Position numbers and translations under genes: made by a program. Of a DNA stretch of 64,000 bases, positions 35,325-44,378 are shown piece by piece. The notes below the pieces were generated by a model that saw nothing but the letters and a program-made list of their open reading frames with translations, was not told the DNA's origin and did not search any database. Origin of the DNA: Fuscibacter oryzae (GTDB lineage Bacteria; Pseudomonadota; Alphaproteobacteria; Rhodobacterales; Rhodobacteraceae); assembly GCF_016765795.1 (NCBI RefSeq), contig NZ_JAESVP010000007.1, positions 62,001 to 126,000 on the forward strand, written 5' to 3'. The number at the start of each line of letters is the position of its first letter. The first letter of the stretch is position 1.

Positions 35325-36344
35325 TCAGGTGACGAGGGCGCGTTGTTCTGGGATGGCCATCGACACCAGCAGCGGGCATTCACCTTGCTGGTGCTGGAAA
35401 TCGGCCTTGCTGGTCATGCCTTTCCAGCCCGACAGGATCAGCGATTGCGCGACCGCGCCGCCCAAGGTGGTGCCGGGCCCGGGGATGATGAAGTAATCCG
35501 GGGCGAATTCGCGGGCGGCGGTGCGGATGGCGGTGGTGAAATCATAGGATTCAACCACCTGATGGCCCAGCGTATAATCGCGCAAAGCAGCCGTGGTAGC
35601 GGCACCGGGCCACCAGACATGGCCGCGCCCGTCGATCAGGGGCAGGTCAGGCTGGCGGAACAGGGTTTCGGGCAGGCGGGCGCGGCCCTCGGCGGCCACG
35701 GGGGCCTGAAGGGCGGTGTGGAACGCGGCGTGGTTCGACAGGCGCAGGGGAAAGCGGCCTTGCACCGGGGGTACGGCGGCCTCGAAGGCTTTCAGCCCGG
35801 CCTCATTCCCAGCGATGACCAGCATGCCGCCAAGGTCGATCGAAAGGGCAAGGGCGTGATCGGGGCGGGTGGCGATGTTGGCCACCAGCGCCAGCAGGTC
35901 GGCCTTGCGGGCGGGATCGGGCTGCCAGTCCTCGCCCAAGAACGGATAGACCAGTTGCCCGCCGATCAGCCGTTCCTGCATCAGGGTGCCCATTGTGTTG
36001 ACCACGGTAAAGCCGTTTTCAGGCGAAAGCGCCCCGGCACAGGCAAGCGCCGAATACCAGCCCATTGAATTGCCGGTGACGGCGACGAGGTTGACGCCCT
36101 GCAAGGCAAGCCGGTCGCCAAGCGTGCAGGCATAGATCAGCGCGCTGGCATTGTCGCCGCGCGAGTGTTTGGCGACGGAATAGCTGGCCGCACCATCCAG
36201 CGCCGACAGCGTTTCCTGCCCAAGCGCGGTGCGGGCGGCATCGAACCGCGCCAGCAGCGGGCGGTCGGGAAAGCGGGCAAGGCTGCCCAGTTCGGTCTTG
36301 GTATAGGTGCCCCGGCCGGGGCAGATCAGGACGGCGGTCTTCAT
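35325..36344 (-). CDS. Malonyl/acyl-transferase-fold protein (FabD-like)
   Basis: A 339-residue protein with the acyltransferase fold. The nucleophile elbow GNSMGWYS near residue 91 replaces the usual GHSLGE, and the catalytic His is probably in LSNHAAFH near 201. The glutamine/arginine contacts of true malonyl-CoA:ACP transferases are not obvious, so the acyl donor is uncertain. The gene overlaps the fused E1 dehydrogenase gene by four bases (ATGA), so the two are co-translated. Together they suggest a route from a 2-oxoacid to an acyl thioester; that is inference. Confidence 0.7.
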   Translation of the reverse strand: MKTAVLICPGRGTYTKTELGSLARFPDRPLLARFDAARTALGQETLSALDGAASYSVAKHSRGDNASALIYACTLGDRLALQGVNLVAVTGNSMGWYSALACAGALSPENGFTVVNTMGTLMQERLIGGQLVYPFLGEDWQPDPARKADLLALVANIATRPDHALALSIDLGGMLVIAGNEAGLKAFEAAVPPVQGRFPLRLSNHAAFHTALQAPVAAEGRARLPETLFRQPDLPLIDGRGHVWWPGAATTAALRDYTLGHQVVESYDFTTAIRTAAREFAPDYFIIPGPGTTLGGAVAQSLILSGWKGMTSKADFQHQQGECPLLVSMAIPEQRALVT

Positions 36345-38521
36345 TTGACCAACCCTTTCGCGGCTTGGACGATTTGCGCCGATGAGGGCATGGTCGCCGC
36401 ATAGGCCGGACCAGTGGCGATAAAGCTGTCCTCGGCAGTCAGGCGGGCAAGGTTGGCCTTGGTCGCCTCATGGAAGTGGGCCATCAGCGCCTCGGCCACA
36501 CCGCCGGAATGGCGGGTTTCATCGACGATCAGGATGTTCTTGCAGCCCTTGACGGCTTCGGTCAGGGCATCTTTGGGCAGGGGCGACAGCCAGCGGGTAT
36601 CGACGATGCGGGCCTTGATGCCGGCGGACTCAGTTTCGGCAAGCGCCTGATTGGACAGGTAAACCCCGTTGCCGAAGGTGACGATGGCGAGGTCGGTGCC
36701 CGCGCCCGTCACCCCCACCTGACCCAGGGGGATCACCTGCGACGGGTCGGGATAGCGGCGCATCCACTGGCCGTCCTTGTCGGTATGCAGGTCACGCATC
36801 GGGTAAAGCGCGATGGGTTCAAGGAAGACGACCACGCGCTGTTCCTCTCGCGCCAGACGGACGCATTCGCGCAGCATCATCGCGGCATCGGCGCCGTTCG
36901 ATGGCACGGCAAGGATGACCCCCGGAATGTCGCGCAGCACGGCGACCGAATTGTCATTGTGGAAATGCCCGCCGAAGCCCTTTTGATACCCCAGCCCCGC
37001 AATCCGCAGCACCATCGGGTTGGTGTATTGGCCGTTCGAGAAGAAGGGCAGGGTCGCGGCTTCGCCCCGGATCTGGTCTTCGGCATTGTGCAGATAGGCG
37101 AGGAACTGAATCTCCGGCAGGGGAACGAAACCGTTCTGCGCCATGCCGATGGCAAGACCCAGAATGCTCTGCTCATCCAGCAGCGTGTCGATCATCCGGT
37201 CGGGGCCGAACCGCTGGTGCAGCTTTTGCGTGACGCCATAGACGCCACCCTTGCGACCGACATCCTCGCCCATCATCACCACTTCGGGATGGGCCAGCAT
37301 CAGGTCAGTCAGCGCCCAGTTGATCAGGCGCGACATGATCTGCGGGTCTTCCATCGCCTTGAGATCGCCGCCAAAGGCCGCCGCCCGCGCCTCTGGCGTC
37401 GGACCGTTGGTCGGCTTGCAATCCCGTTTCGGCGGGATGATCGAGGCCATGACCTGATCCGCGGTTTTCAGGCGGGGCCGGGTGATCGCCTGATCGGCGA
37501 CGCGGACGACGCGGGCGTTGGTTTCGGTGTAAATCTCCAGCGCCTGTTCCGGCGTCATCACCCCGGCCTGATCCAGCAGGCGGACCGAATGCAGCAGGGG
37601 GTCGTTGGCCTCCTCAGCCTCCACCTCCTCTCGCGGCAGGTAGGTGGTGGGCACATCGGCCCCGGCGTGGCCGTAAAGGCGGATGGTGCGAATGTGCAGG
37701 AAGGCAGGTTTCTTGCGGTCGCGAACATAGGCGGCGGCCTCTGACGCCACGCGGAAGGTGTCGTAAAGGTCCAGACCGTCGGCCTTGAAGTATTTCAGGC
37801 CGGGACGGGCAGAGAAGGTGGCCTCGATCCAGCCTTTCGGGGTCTTGGTCGAGATGCCGATGCCGTTGTCTTCGCAGACGAAAAGAAGCGGCAGGGGGAC
37901 AGATTGATAGCTGGTCCATTGCGCGGTGTTGAACGCACCTTGCGCTGTGGAATGGTTGGCGCTGGCGTCGCCAAAGCTGCAATACACGATGCCGTCTTCG
38001 GGCAGGATCTGGTGTTCGGGGCGATGCCGCCGGGCGGCACCGATGGAATAGGCCGCCCCCACCGCCTTGGGCAGGTGGCTGGCGATGGTTGAGGTTTGCG
38101 GCGGGATTAGCAGATCGCGCGAGCCGAGAACCTTGTGACGCCCGCCCGAGATGGGATCGTCGGAGGAGGAGGCGAAGGACAAAAGCATATCCCAGACCGG
38201 GTTTTGCCCCGGCACCTGAGCCGAGCGCGCGATCTGGAAGGCGGCATCGCGGTAATGCAGGAAGGCCATATCGGTCGGGCGCAGGGCGAGGGCCACCGCC
38301 GCCAGCCCTTCGTGGCCCGAAGACCCGATGGTGTAAAAGCCCTGTCCCACCCGCTGCATCGCGCGGCTTTGCCGATCAAGTGCGCGGGTCAACACCCCGG
38401 CGCGGAACGCCTGCACGGCGGTTTCGGGCGTCATTGGCCCGGCGGGCGCACGGCCCGGCGGCAGGTCACGCGCGGCGACCCGGCGCAGGAAGTTTTCGTG
38501 GACGATATTGGCGCGGTCCAT
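36341..38521 (-). CDS. Fused alpha/beta E1 component of a 2-oxoacid dehydrogenase
   Basis: A 726-residue thiamin-diphosphate enzyme. Residues about 30-350 are the E1-alpha half with the ThDP motif FGDASANHSTAQGAFNTA near 190; residues about 395-726 are the E1-beta half (VVMMGEDVGRKGGVYGVT, LLDEQSILGLAIGMA, DTRWLSPLP). Alpha and beta are normally separate in branched-chain and acetoin-type complexes. No E2 or E3 gene is adjacent, so it may borrow them or act with a different acceptor. The acyltransferase gene follows with a four-base overlap. The substrate is likely a branched or short 2-oxoacid, not certain. Confidence 0.82.
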   Translation of the reverse strand: MDRANIVHENFLRRVAARDLPPGRAPAGPMTPETAVQAFRAGVLTRALDRQSRAMQRVGQGFYTIGSSGHEGLAAVALALRPTDMAFLHYRDAAFQIARSAQVPGQNPVWDMLLSFASSSDDPISGGRHKVLGSRDLLIPPQTSTIASHLPKAVGAAYSIGAARRHRPEHQILPEDGIVYCSFGDASANHSTAQGAFNTAQWTSYQSVPLPLLFVCEDNGIGISTKTPKGWIEATFSARPGLKYFKADGLDLYDTFRVASEAAAYVRDRKKPAFLHIRTIRLYGHAGADVPTTYLPREEVEAEEANDPLLHSVRLLDQAGVMTPEQALEIYTETNARVVRVADQAITRPRLKTADQVMASIIPPKRDCKPTNGPTPEARAAAFGGDLKAMEDPQIMSRLINWALTDLMLAHPEVVMMGEDVGRKGGVYGVTQKLHQRFGPDRMIDTLLDEQSILGLAIGMAQNGFVPLPEIQFLAYLHNAEDQIRGEAATLPFFSNGQYTNPMVLRIAGLGYQKGFGGHFHNDNSVAVLRDIPGVILAVPSNGADAAMMLRECVRLAREEQRVVVFLEPIALYPMRDLHTDKDGQWMRRYPDPSQVIPLGQVGVTGAGTDLAIVTFGNGVYLSNQALAETESAGIKARIVDTRWLSPLPKDALTEAVKGCKNILIVDETRHSGGVAEALMAHFHEATKANLARLTAEDSFIATGPAYAATMPSSAQIVQAAKGLVK

Positions 38522-38545
38522 GGGCGGGCTTTCTGGGGACGAAGG

Positions 38546-38590
38546 CCGGGGGTTTCACACCCCCGGACCCCCGTGGAGTATTTGGAAAGG
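38546..38590 (+). repeat. Dispersed 3'-end element, copy c
   Basis: A hairpin CCGGGGGT/ACCCCCGG is followed by ACCCCCGTGGAGTATTTGG on the + strand, in the gap 38522-38669. Unlike the other copies it does not follow a + strand stop codon; it lies just upstream of the E1 gene on the opposite strand. Confidence 0.45.
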
Positions 38591-38669
38591 TGCAAGGTCT
38601 TGGTGTGGTTCTAGGCGATTGACCAGCGCGCGGGAACGGATTTTCCCTGCGAAGGTATATGAGGGAAAG

Positions 38670-39041
38670 TCATGCTGGGGGCGGCGCCTCGATCAGCAGG
38701 GCCAGAAGCGATGTGGCGGCGGGCAGCGGGGTGACGGCGCTGCTGGCGGGCCTGATCAGGCCCGAACCGCCGGCCAGCGGGGCAAGGGCGTGGATGCGGT
38801 CATAGCTGAGGAGATGGGGGGCGAGGGCATCGGCGGTGGCCGCTTGTGCCGCAGTCACCAGCAGAACGCCCGGCGCGCCCCGGCCAAGGCTGGCGGCGAT
38901 GGCGCGGGCGGCGGCGGCAAGGCGCGCCAGATCCTGCGGCGCGGGCAGGACATGGGCGACAAGGCCCGCATCGCGGGCAAGTGCGGCGGCCTGATCGGGC
39001 GACAGGGCGGCGATCTGCGGCAGGAATTCGGTGGGGTCCAT
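38670..39041 (-). CDS. Small hypothetical protein
   Basis: A 123-residue Ala/Leu-rich protein that I do not recognise. The start MDPTEFLPQIAALSPDQ is supported by a good ribosome site (AAGGAG, 6 bases upstream). No signal peptide; a hydrophobic stretch near the C-terminus (TSLLALLIEAPPPA) is too short for a sure membrane span. It is divergent from the aminotransferase gene at 39220 and shares the 178-base gap between them. The strong codon bias for GC in third positions favours real coding. Confidence 0.55.
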   Translation of the reverse strand: MDPTEFLPQIAALSPDQAAALARDAGLVAHVLPAPQDLARLAAAARAIAASLGRGAPGVLLVTAAQAATADALAPHLLSYDRIHALAPLAGGSGLIRPASSAVTPLPAATSLLALLIEAPPPA

Positions 39042-39219
39042 GGGCGCTCCTTGGGCTGGGATCTGCTTGCCAGAGCGGGGGCGGGGCGGCAAGGGGCGGT
39101 CTGGACTTAACAGCATGCGCGCGTTGGACCTAATGCTTCGCCCGATGTTCCCCGATGATGGCGGCAGGGGGCGAAGGGCGGGCGAAGGGCCTGCCTGCCC
39201 GGCGAAATGAGGTTTGGCC

Positions 39220-40599
39220 ATGGAAGGCTATGCATCCGTCAACGACCTGAGCGCGGTCGTCGAAGCCGACAAGAAGCACGTCTGGCACCACCTGACCCAG
39301 CACAAAGCGTTTGAAACCGCCGATCCGCGCGTGATCGTTGAAGGCAAGGGCCTGCGCGTCTGGGATGCCAAGGGCAAGGAATATATCGACGCCGTGTCTG
39401 GCGCGGTCTGGACGGTGAACGTCGGCTATGGGCGTGAATCCATTGCCAATGTGGTGCGCGACCAGTTGATCCGCATGAACTATTTCGCGGGCTCGGGCGG
39501 GTCGGTTCCGGGCGCGCTGTTTGCCGAAAAGCTGTTGACCAAGATGCCGGGGTTGAGCCGGGTCTATTATTCGAACTCGGGGTCCGAGGCGAATGAGAAG
39601 GTCTACAAGATGGTGCGCCAGATCTCGCACCGTCACCATGGCGGGAAAAAGTGGAAGATCCTGTATCGTGAGCGGGATTACCACGGCACCACCATCGGCG
39701 CGCTGGCCACCAGCGGGCAGGCCGAGCGGGCGGCGATGTATGGGCCCTATCCCGATGGCTTCGTCATGGTTCCGCATTGCCTGGAATACCGCAAGCAGTG
39801 GGATGTGGAGAATTATGGCGAACGTGCCGCCGATGCCATCGAAGAGGTGATCCTGCGCGAAGGCGCCGACACGATCGGCGCGCTGGTGCTGGAGCCGGTG
39901 ACGGCAGGCGGTGGCGTGATCGTGCCGCCGAAGGGGTATTGGGAGCGGGTTCAGGAGATCTGCAAGAAACACAACATCCTGCTGCACATCGACGAAGTTG
40001 TTTGCGGTGTGGGCCGGACAGGTGTGTGGTTCGGCTATCAGAACTATGGCATCAAGCCGGATTTCGTGACCATGGCCAAGGGTGTGGCCTCGGGCTATGC
40101 GGCGATTTCCTGCACCGTGACCACGGAAGAGGTGTTCGGCCTGTTCAAGGATGATGCCAGCGATCCGATGGGCTATTTCCGCGACATTTCCACCTTTGGC
40201 GGCTGCACCAGCGGCCCGGCGGCGGCCTTGGAAAACATGCGGATCATCGAGGATGAGAACCTGCTGGATAACACCCTGCGCATGGGCAAGCGGACGGTCG
40301 ATAACCTTTGGGCGCTGATGGAAAAGCACAAGGTCATTGGCGATGTGCGTGGGGCGGGCCTGTTCTGCGGCGCCGAACTGGTGGCGGACCGCAAGACCAA
40401 GGAACCGATGGATGAGAAAAAGGTGGCCGCCGTGGTCGCTGAATGCAACGCGCAAGGCGTGATCATCGGCATGACCAACCGCTCGGTTCCGGGGCTGAAC
40501 AACACGCTCTGCCTGTCGCCCGCGCTGATTGCCACGGCGGATGACATCGATGCGATCACCGGCGCGATTGATAACGCGCTGACCAAGGTGTTTGGCTGA
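39220..40599 (+). CDS. tpa: Class III aminotransferase, taurine:pyruvate type
   Basis: A 459-residue PLP enzyme. SGAVWTVNVGYGRESI near residue 60, the SNSGSEANEKVYKM PLP-phosphate segment near 117, DEVVCGVGRTG near 258 with the ring-stacking Asp, and the Schiff-base Lys in TMAKGVASGY near 287 are all present. The N-terminus (ASVNDLSAVVEADKKHVWHHLTQHK) resembles taurine:pyruvate aminotransferase of marine and soil Rhodobacteraceae, which gives sulfoacetaldehyde and alanine. Other omega-amine substrates are possible, since no xsc or tau genes are adjacent. ATG 39220 follows a GAGG ribosome site; a TTG six bases earlier is less likely. Confidence 0.7.
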   Translation: MEGYASVNDLSAVVEADKKHVWHHLTQHKAFETADPRVIVEGKGLRVWDAKGKEYIDAVSGAVWTVNVGYGRESIANVVRDQLIRMNYFAGSGGSVPGALFAEKLLTKMPGLSRVYYSNSGSEANEKVYKMVRQISHRHHGGKKWKILYRERDYHGTTIGALATSGQAERAAMYGPYPDGFVMVPHCLEYRKQWDVENYGERAADAIEEVILREGADTIGALVLEPVTAGGGVIVPPKGYWERVQEICKKHNILLHIDEVVCGVGRTGVWFGYQNYGIKPDFVTMAKGVASGYAAISCTVTTEEVFGLFKDDASDPMGYFRDISTFGGCTSGPAAALENMRIIEDENLLDNTLRMGKRTVDNLWALMEKHKVIGDVRGAGLFCGAELVADRKTKEPMDEKKVAAVVAECNAQGVIIGMTNRSVPGLNNTLCLSPALIATADDIDAITGAIDNALTKVFG

Positions 40600-40605
40600 T
40601 CTTCG

Positions 40606-40660
40606 GCGCAGACAGGTGAAGGCCCCGTGGCGCAGGCTGCGGGGCTTTTCTTGTCTGCGC
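40606..40660 (+). terminator. Terminator after the aminotransferase gene
   Basis: An inner GGCCCCG/CGGGGCT stem is followed by TTTTCTT, and an outer perfect 9-bp stem GCGCAGACA/TGTCTGCGC encloses the whole. It lies 7 bases after the stop codon and could also serve the regulator gene ending at 40676 on the other strand. Confidence 0.75.
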
Positions 40661-40675
40661 GTGGACTGACGCACC

Positions 40676-41533
40676 CTACGCCAGTTTTCCCCGTAACCCC
40701 CGCAGCACCCCCGGTGTGTCCCTTGCACCCGTTGGCGCACCCTTCACCAGCCAGTCGAAATGGGCGCTGATGCGGGCGACGTGGGTGGGATCGCGGAAGG
40801 CAATGTAGTCGTGACCCAGATAGAGGACAGCGAGGTTTGGTCCGAACACCGTGACCGGGGCTGACCATTGATTGTGGCCATCGAACAGATACAGGCGCAA
40901 GCCGGGATAAAGATCTTCGGCCAGTCGCAGGAGGAAATCCAACTGCCCGCTGCGGGTGGTTGCGGGCAGGCCCGACCAATAGCCCGACCCTTCGGCAAAG
41001 GCCTGCAAGACATGCAGCGGCAGCGCGATTTCATAGTCTGACCGGGCCGAGCGCAGGTGTTCAAGCTGCGCCTCGAAGGCCGCGATGGCCTCTGGCGCAG
41101 TAGGCCCAAGGGAATCGCGGTATTCCCATTCCACCACGGCGCGGGTCTTAAGCATGTCGGGCAGGGTGGCGGGCACATGGCGCACCTTGTAGCCCGCTGC
41201 CGCCTGATGCCAGCCAAAGATCGTGGCGTCAAACAGTGCGCGGGGGGCCGGGGTAAAGGTCAGCGCCTCGGCCAGCAGGGCATCAACCGGCTGGGGGGCA
41301 TCGGCCAGACCCAAAAGCCAGTCGCAGGTTACTCCCAGTGCGGCAGCGCAGTCGGCGGCCAACTGGGCGTTGGGCAGGCGGGTGCCGGGGGCCAGCAGCG
41401 CCGACAGGGTAGAGCGGTCCACCCCCAGATGCCGGGCCAATGCGCTTTGCGTCTGGCCAGAGGCGGCCATCGCCTCTGCCAGTCGGGTGCGGAAGATATG
41501 GGCGCGGTCGCGTTTGTCGATCATTTCCACCAT
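40676..41533 (-). CDS. XRE-family helix-turn-helix regulator with large C-terminal domain
   Basis: A 285-residue protein. Residues about 12-70 are a lambda-repressor-type HTH (AMAASGQTQSALARHLGVDRSTLSALLAPG...CDWLLGL). The remaining 210 residues contain no domain I can name. It converges on the aminotransferase gene and diverges from the desaturase gene at 41637, so the 103-base gap may contain its own operator and that of the desaturase. Start could be 41533 or the Met at 41521. Confidence 0.75.
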   Translation of the reverse strand: MVEMIDKRDRAHIFRTRLAEAMAASGQTQSALARHLGVDRSTLSALLAPGTRLPNAQLAADCAAALGVTCDWLLGLADAPQPVDALLAEALTFTPAPRALFDATIFGWHQAAAGYKVRHVPATLPDMLKTRAVVEWEYRDSLGPTAPEAIAAFEAQLEHLRSARSDYEIALPLHVLQAFAEGSGYWSGLPATTRSGQLDFLLRLAEDLYPGLRLYLFDGHNQWSAPVTVFGPNLAVLYLGHDYIAFRDPTHVARISAHFDWLVKGAPTGARDTPGVLRGLRGKLA

Positions 41534-41636
41534 GTGCTTCTTTTACAAAACAACTGCGACTTAATGTTGCGTATCCTCTGAGTTCTCGACGCCTCTGTCC
41601 AGTGCTAGCCTGATATTGCGCACTGAAAGGGCAGAG

Positions 41637-42542
41637 ATGAGCGAGAAGACTGGATTTGAATGGCCTACCTTGTTGCTGCTGATTGCCACCTATGCGGTCT
41701 GGGCGGCGGGAACCCTGCTGTGGCCGGTATCGGGGCTGCTGTCGGTCGTGGTGACCGGGGTTGCCGTGGCGCAGTTCTGCTCGTTGCAGCACGAGGTTCT
41801 GCATGGCCACCCGTTTCGCAACCCGAATCTGAACCACGCGCTGGTCTTTCCGGCGCTGGCATTGGTGATTCCCTATGAGCGGTTTCGCGACACCCACCTG
41901 CAACACCATTACGACCCGGCGCTGACCGACCCCTATGATGACCCGGAATCGAACTATCAGGACCCGCAGGTCTGGGCGCGGATGCCGCGGGGCACGCAGG
42001 CGCTGTTGCGGCTGAACAACACGCTTTTGGGCCGCATTCTGCTGGGTCCGGCCATTGGCACACGGTTTTTCATCAAGGCCGAGATCGACCTTCACCAAAA
42101 GGGCAACCCCGCAATCCTGCACGCATGGATGATGAACGGCCTGGGTATCCTGTTGGTGCTGGGCTGGCTGTGGGGTGTCAGCGACATGCCGCTGCTGGCC
42201 TATGCAATGGCGGCCTATCTGGGCTATAGCCTGTTGAAAATCCGCACCTATCTGGAGCATCGCGCGCATGAGGCACCCCGCGCCCGCACTGTGATTATTG
42301 AGGATAGGGGGCCGCTGGCGCTGCTGTTTTTGAACAACAACCTGCATGTCGTTCACCACATGCACCCTACGGTGCCTTGGTACGATCTGCCGGCGCTTTA
42401 TGCCGAACGGCGCGCACATTATCAGCGTCGGAACGAGGCCTATGTCTATCGCAGCTATGCCGAGGTTTTCCGCCGCTATCTGTTCAAGGCGAAAGATCCG
42501 GTGCCGCATCCGGTCTGGCCGGTGCGTAAAGCCGACGATTGA
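41637..42542 (+). CDS. Fatty-acid desaturase-type membrane diiron enzyme
   Basis: A 301-residue membrane protein with three histidine boxes: HEVLHGH near residue 52, HLQHH near 87 and HVVHHMHP near 245. Four hydrophobic segments surround them. This is the integral-membrane desaturase/hydroxylase superfamily, which uses O2 and a diiron centre to desaturate or hydroxylate acyl chains or related lipids; the substrate is unknown. Starts MSEKTG with an AAAGGGCAG ribosome site; divergent from the XRE regulator. Confidence 0.85.
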   Translation: MSEKTGFEWPTLLLLIATYAVWAAGTLLWPVSGLLSVVVTGVAVAQFCSLQHEVLHGHPFRNPNLNHALVFPALALVIPYERFRDTHLQHHYDPALTDPYDDPESNYQDPQVWARMPRGTQALLRLNNTLLGRILLGPAIGTRFFIKAEIDLHQKGNPAILHAWMMNGLGILLVLGWLWGVSDMPLLAYAMAAYLGYSLLKIRTYLEHRAHEAPRARTVIIEDRGPLALLFLNNNLHVVHHMHPTVPWYDLPALYAERRAHYQRRNEAYVYRSYAEVFRRYLFKAKDPVPHPVWPVRKADD

Positions 42543-43148
42543 TCAGGGGATGCGGCGAAAGGTCGGCACCGGGCCGGAATTGTCAAAGAAAGGCACGCCG
42601 GGCTGATCGGTGCCGGCCAGCAGGGCCTGCACCTCGGCCAGAACCACCTCGGTGATGAAGGGCAGATCCAGCGCGCGGGCCTCGGTCAGCCCGATCCAGT
42701 GCAGATGCGACAGCTCATCCTCGGCCCCGGCAAAGGTTTCGCTGTCGCCGCTGGCCCCAAGGGCGGGCACCAGAAAAAAGCGCGCGTCAAACCGCCTTGT
42801 GCGGCCCGGCGGGGTGATGGCGCGGAATATGAAACGCCAGCGCGCATCGGAGGCGGGGGTAAGGCCGGTCTCTTCGGCCAGTTCACGCAGGGCGGCGGCG
42901 GCCAAGGCTGTCGGCTGCGGGGCATCAGGCGGGCAATGCGCGGCCAGGCGCGCGGCGCAGCGGGCATCCAGCGCCGGAGCAGCGCCCGTGGCATCCGCGG
43001 CGTCCAGACGCCCGCCGGGAAAGACATATTTCGATGGCATGAAGACCGCCGCAGCGCCGCGCTGGCCCATCAGAACCTGCGGACCGCCCTCGGCCTGCCG
43101 CCAGAACACCACGGTCGCGGCGGGCCAGATCGGCTCTTCACTGGTCAA
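42543..43148 (-). CDS. NUDIX hydrolase
   Basis: A 201-residue NUDIX protein. The box residues are split by an insertion: VFPGGRLDAAD near residue 45, then after about 35 residues ALRELAEETGL. This long form resembles the NUDT7/NUDT19-like or general NUDIX group; the substrate is unknown. The likely start is the TTG at 43148, since AGAGGTG lies five bases upstream and the upstream codons overlap DUF983 in another frame. It overlaps the end of that gene by 11 bases and abuts the desaturase stop. Confidence 0.8.
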   Translation of the reverse strand: MTSEEPIWPAATVVFWRQAEGGPQVLMGQRGAAAVFMPSKYVFPGGRLDAADATGAAPALDARCAARLAAHCPPDAPQPTALAAAALRELAEETGLTPASDARWRFIFRAITPPGRTRRFDARFFLVPALGASGDSETFAGAEDELSHLHWIGLTEARALDLPFITEVVLAEVQALLAGTDQPGVPFFDNSGPVPTFRRIP

Positions 43149-43563
43149 CGGGCACCTCTTTGGGCATCCCGTTGGCCGGTGCCCTGCCAAAACCGTGCAT
43201 CCGCTTGGCCCATTGAATGGCGACCATCACCCCCTTCATGCGCGGCAACAGGAACAGCGACAGCGCCACGCAAGCGACCGACAGCACCGCCGACATCAGC
43301 CACGGATCGGGATGCCAAAGGTTATAGCTGATCAGCAGCGCAGGGGCCAACAGGTGGCCGACGATCAGAATGGTCATATAGGCGGGGCCATCGTCAGCAC
43401 GCTGATGAAACAGTTCTTCCCCACAAACCGGGCAGGTCTCTCTTACCTTGAGGTATCCGCGCAGCAGCGGGCCAGAGCCGCAGTTCGGGCAGCATTTGCG
43501 CCAGCCATTCAGCACGGCACGCCCAAACGGGCGGTCTTCGGGTAGGGCTGTGGCCTCGGTCAT
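43138..43563 (-). CDS. DUF983-family membrane protein
   Basis: A 141-residue protein with two CxxC zinc-ribbon-like pairs (CCPNCGSG near 24 and CPVCGE near 44) and two membrane helices (about 62-82 and 88-108). DUF983 proteins are common in alphaproteobacteria, often beside cytochrome oxidase assembly or ctaG-type genes, but have no known function. The frame upstream of MTEATALP is not real. It is translationally coupled to the NUDIX gene. Confidence 0.88.
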   Translation of the reverse strand: MTEATALPEDRPFGRAVLNGWRKCCPNCGSGPLLRGYLKVRETCPVCGEELFHQRADDGPAYMTILIVGHLLAPALLISYNLWHPDPWLMSAVLSVACVALSLFLLPRMKGVMVAIQWAKRMHGFGRAPANGMPKEVPVDQ

Positions 43564-43738
43564 GGGTCTTCCTTTCGGGGTTGCCCCCAATTTAACCTCG
43601 CAAGGCAAAGATGTAGAGGGGGTGTGCATTATGTCGCAATTCCGTGATCGACAGATTGCGACGGAAACCGGCATCCGTGCCGTTTTTCCTGGCAGAAGGG
43701 CGCGGAACGGCTTCGCCCCCGGATCAAGGAAAGCAAAG

Positions 43739-44317
43739 ATGCGCAAGATGAACGCCCTGAATTCGCTAACGCTGGCCGCGATGATTGCGGCCGGTGTTTC
43801 AACCGTCGCACTGGCGCAGGAAGGGCCTGCTGCCCCACCGCCAGGCGGCGATATGGCGATGCAATTCTTCGACAAGGTTGACGCCGACAAGGATGGCAAG
43901 ATCACCCAGGCCGAGATCGACGCCTTCAAAGCCGCCCGCTTTGCCGAGGCGGATACTGACAAGGATGGCAAGTTGTCACCCGCCGAACTGGTGGCGATGC
44001 GCGAAAAGATGGAGGCCGAACGCCGCCTTGCAAGGGCGGAAAAGATGGTCTCTCGCTTTGACCGCGATGGTGACGGGCTGCTTTCGACCGACGAAATGGC
44101 TGCCGGTCCGCGCCCAAAAACGATGATCGAGCGGCTGGATACCGACGGCGATGGCGCTGTGTCCAAGGCCGAGGCCGAAGCGGCGCAGGACCGGATGGCC
44201 GAGCGCATGGGCAAGCATGGCAAGGGCGGCGAAAAGGGCGGCCACGGCAAGGGGGGCCATGGCCCGATGGGCGGCGGCCCCAAAGGGGGTGACATGATGG
44301 AGTGGTGGTTCAACTGA
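43739..44317 (+). CDS. Secreted EF-hand calcium-binding protein
   Basis: A 192-residue protein with a Sec signal peptide (cut predicted near ALA-QEG, residue 26). Four canonical EF-hand loops are visible at residues 48-59 (DADKDGKITQAE), 72-83, 108-119 and 134-145, each with Asp at positions 1, 3, 5 and Glu at 12. The C-terminal tail is rich in Gly, Lys, His and Met (from about 158), which could bind other metals. It precedes the sigma-factor gene by 61 bases on the same strand, suggesting a link with the metal-sensor group. RBS AAGGA precedes the ATG. Confidence 0.88.
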   Translation: MRKMNALNSLTLAAMIAAGVSTVALAQEGPAAPPPGGDMAMQFFDKVDADKDGKITQAEIDAFKAARFAEADTDKDGKLSPAELVAMREKMEAERRLARAEKMVSRFDRDGDGLLSTDEMAAGPRPKTMIERLDTDGDGAVSKAEAEAAQDRMAERMGKHGKGGEKGGHGKGGHGPMGGGPKGGDMMEWWFN

Positions 44318-44378
44318 TCCCACGCCCTTGTCCGGCGCGGGCTTGCCTCGCGCCGGGTTCCCGCCCTAGCCTGACCGG

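Noticed and set aside
40606-40660. A small RNA or riboswitch after the aminotransferase gene
   Set aside because: The nested stems plus T-run directly after the stop codon are explained by an ordinary terminator.
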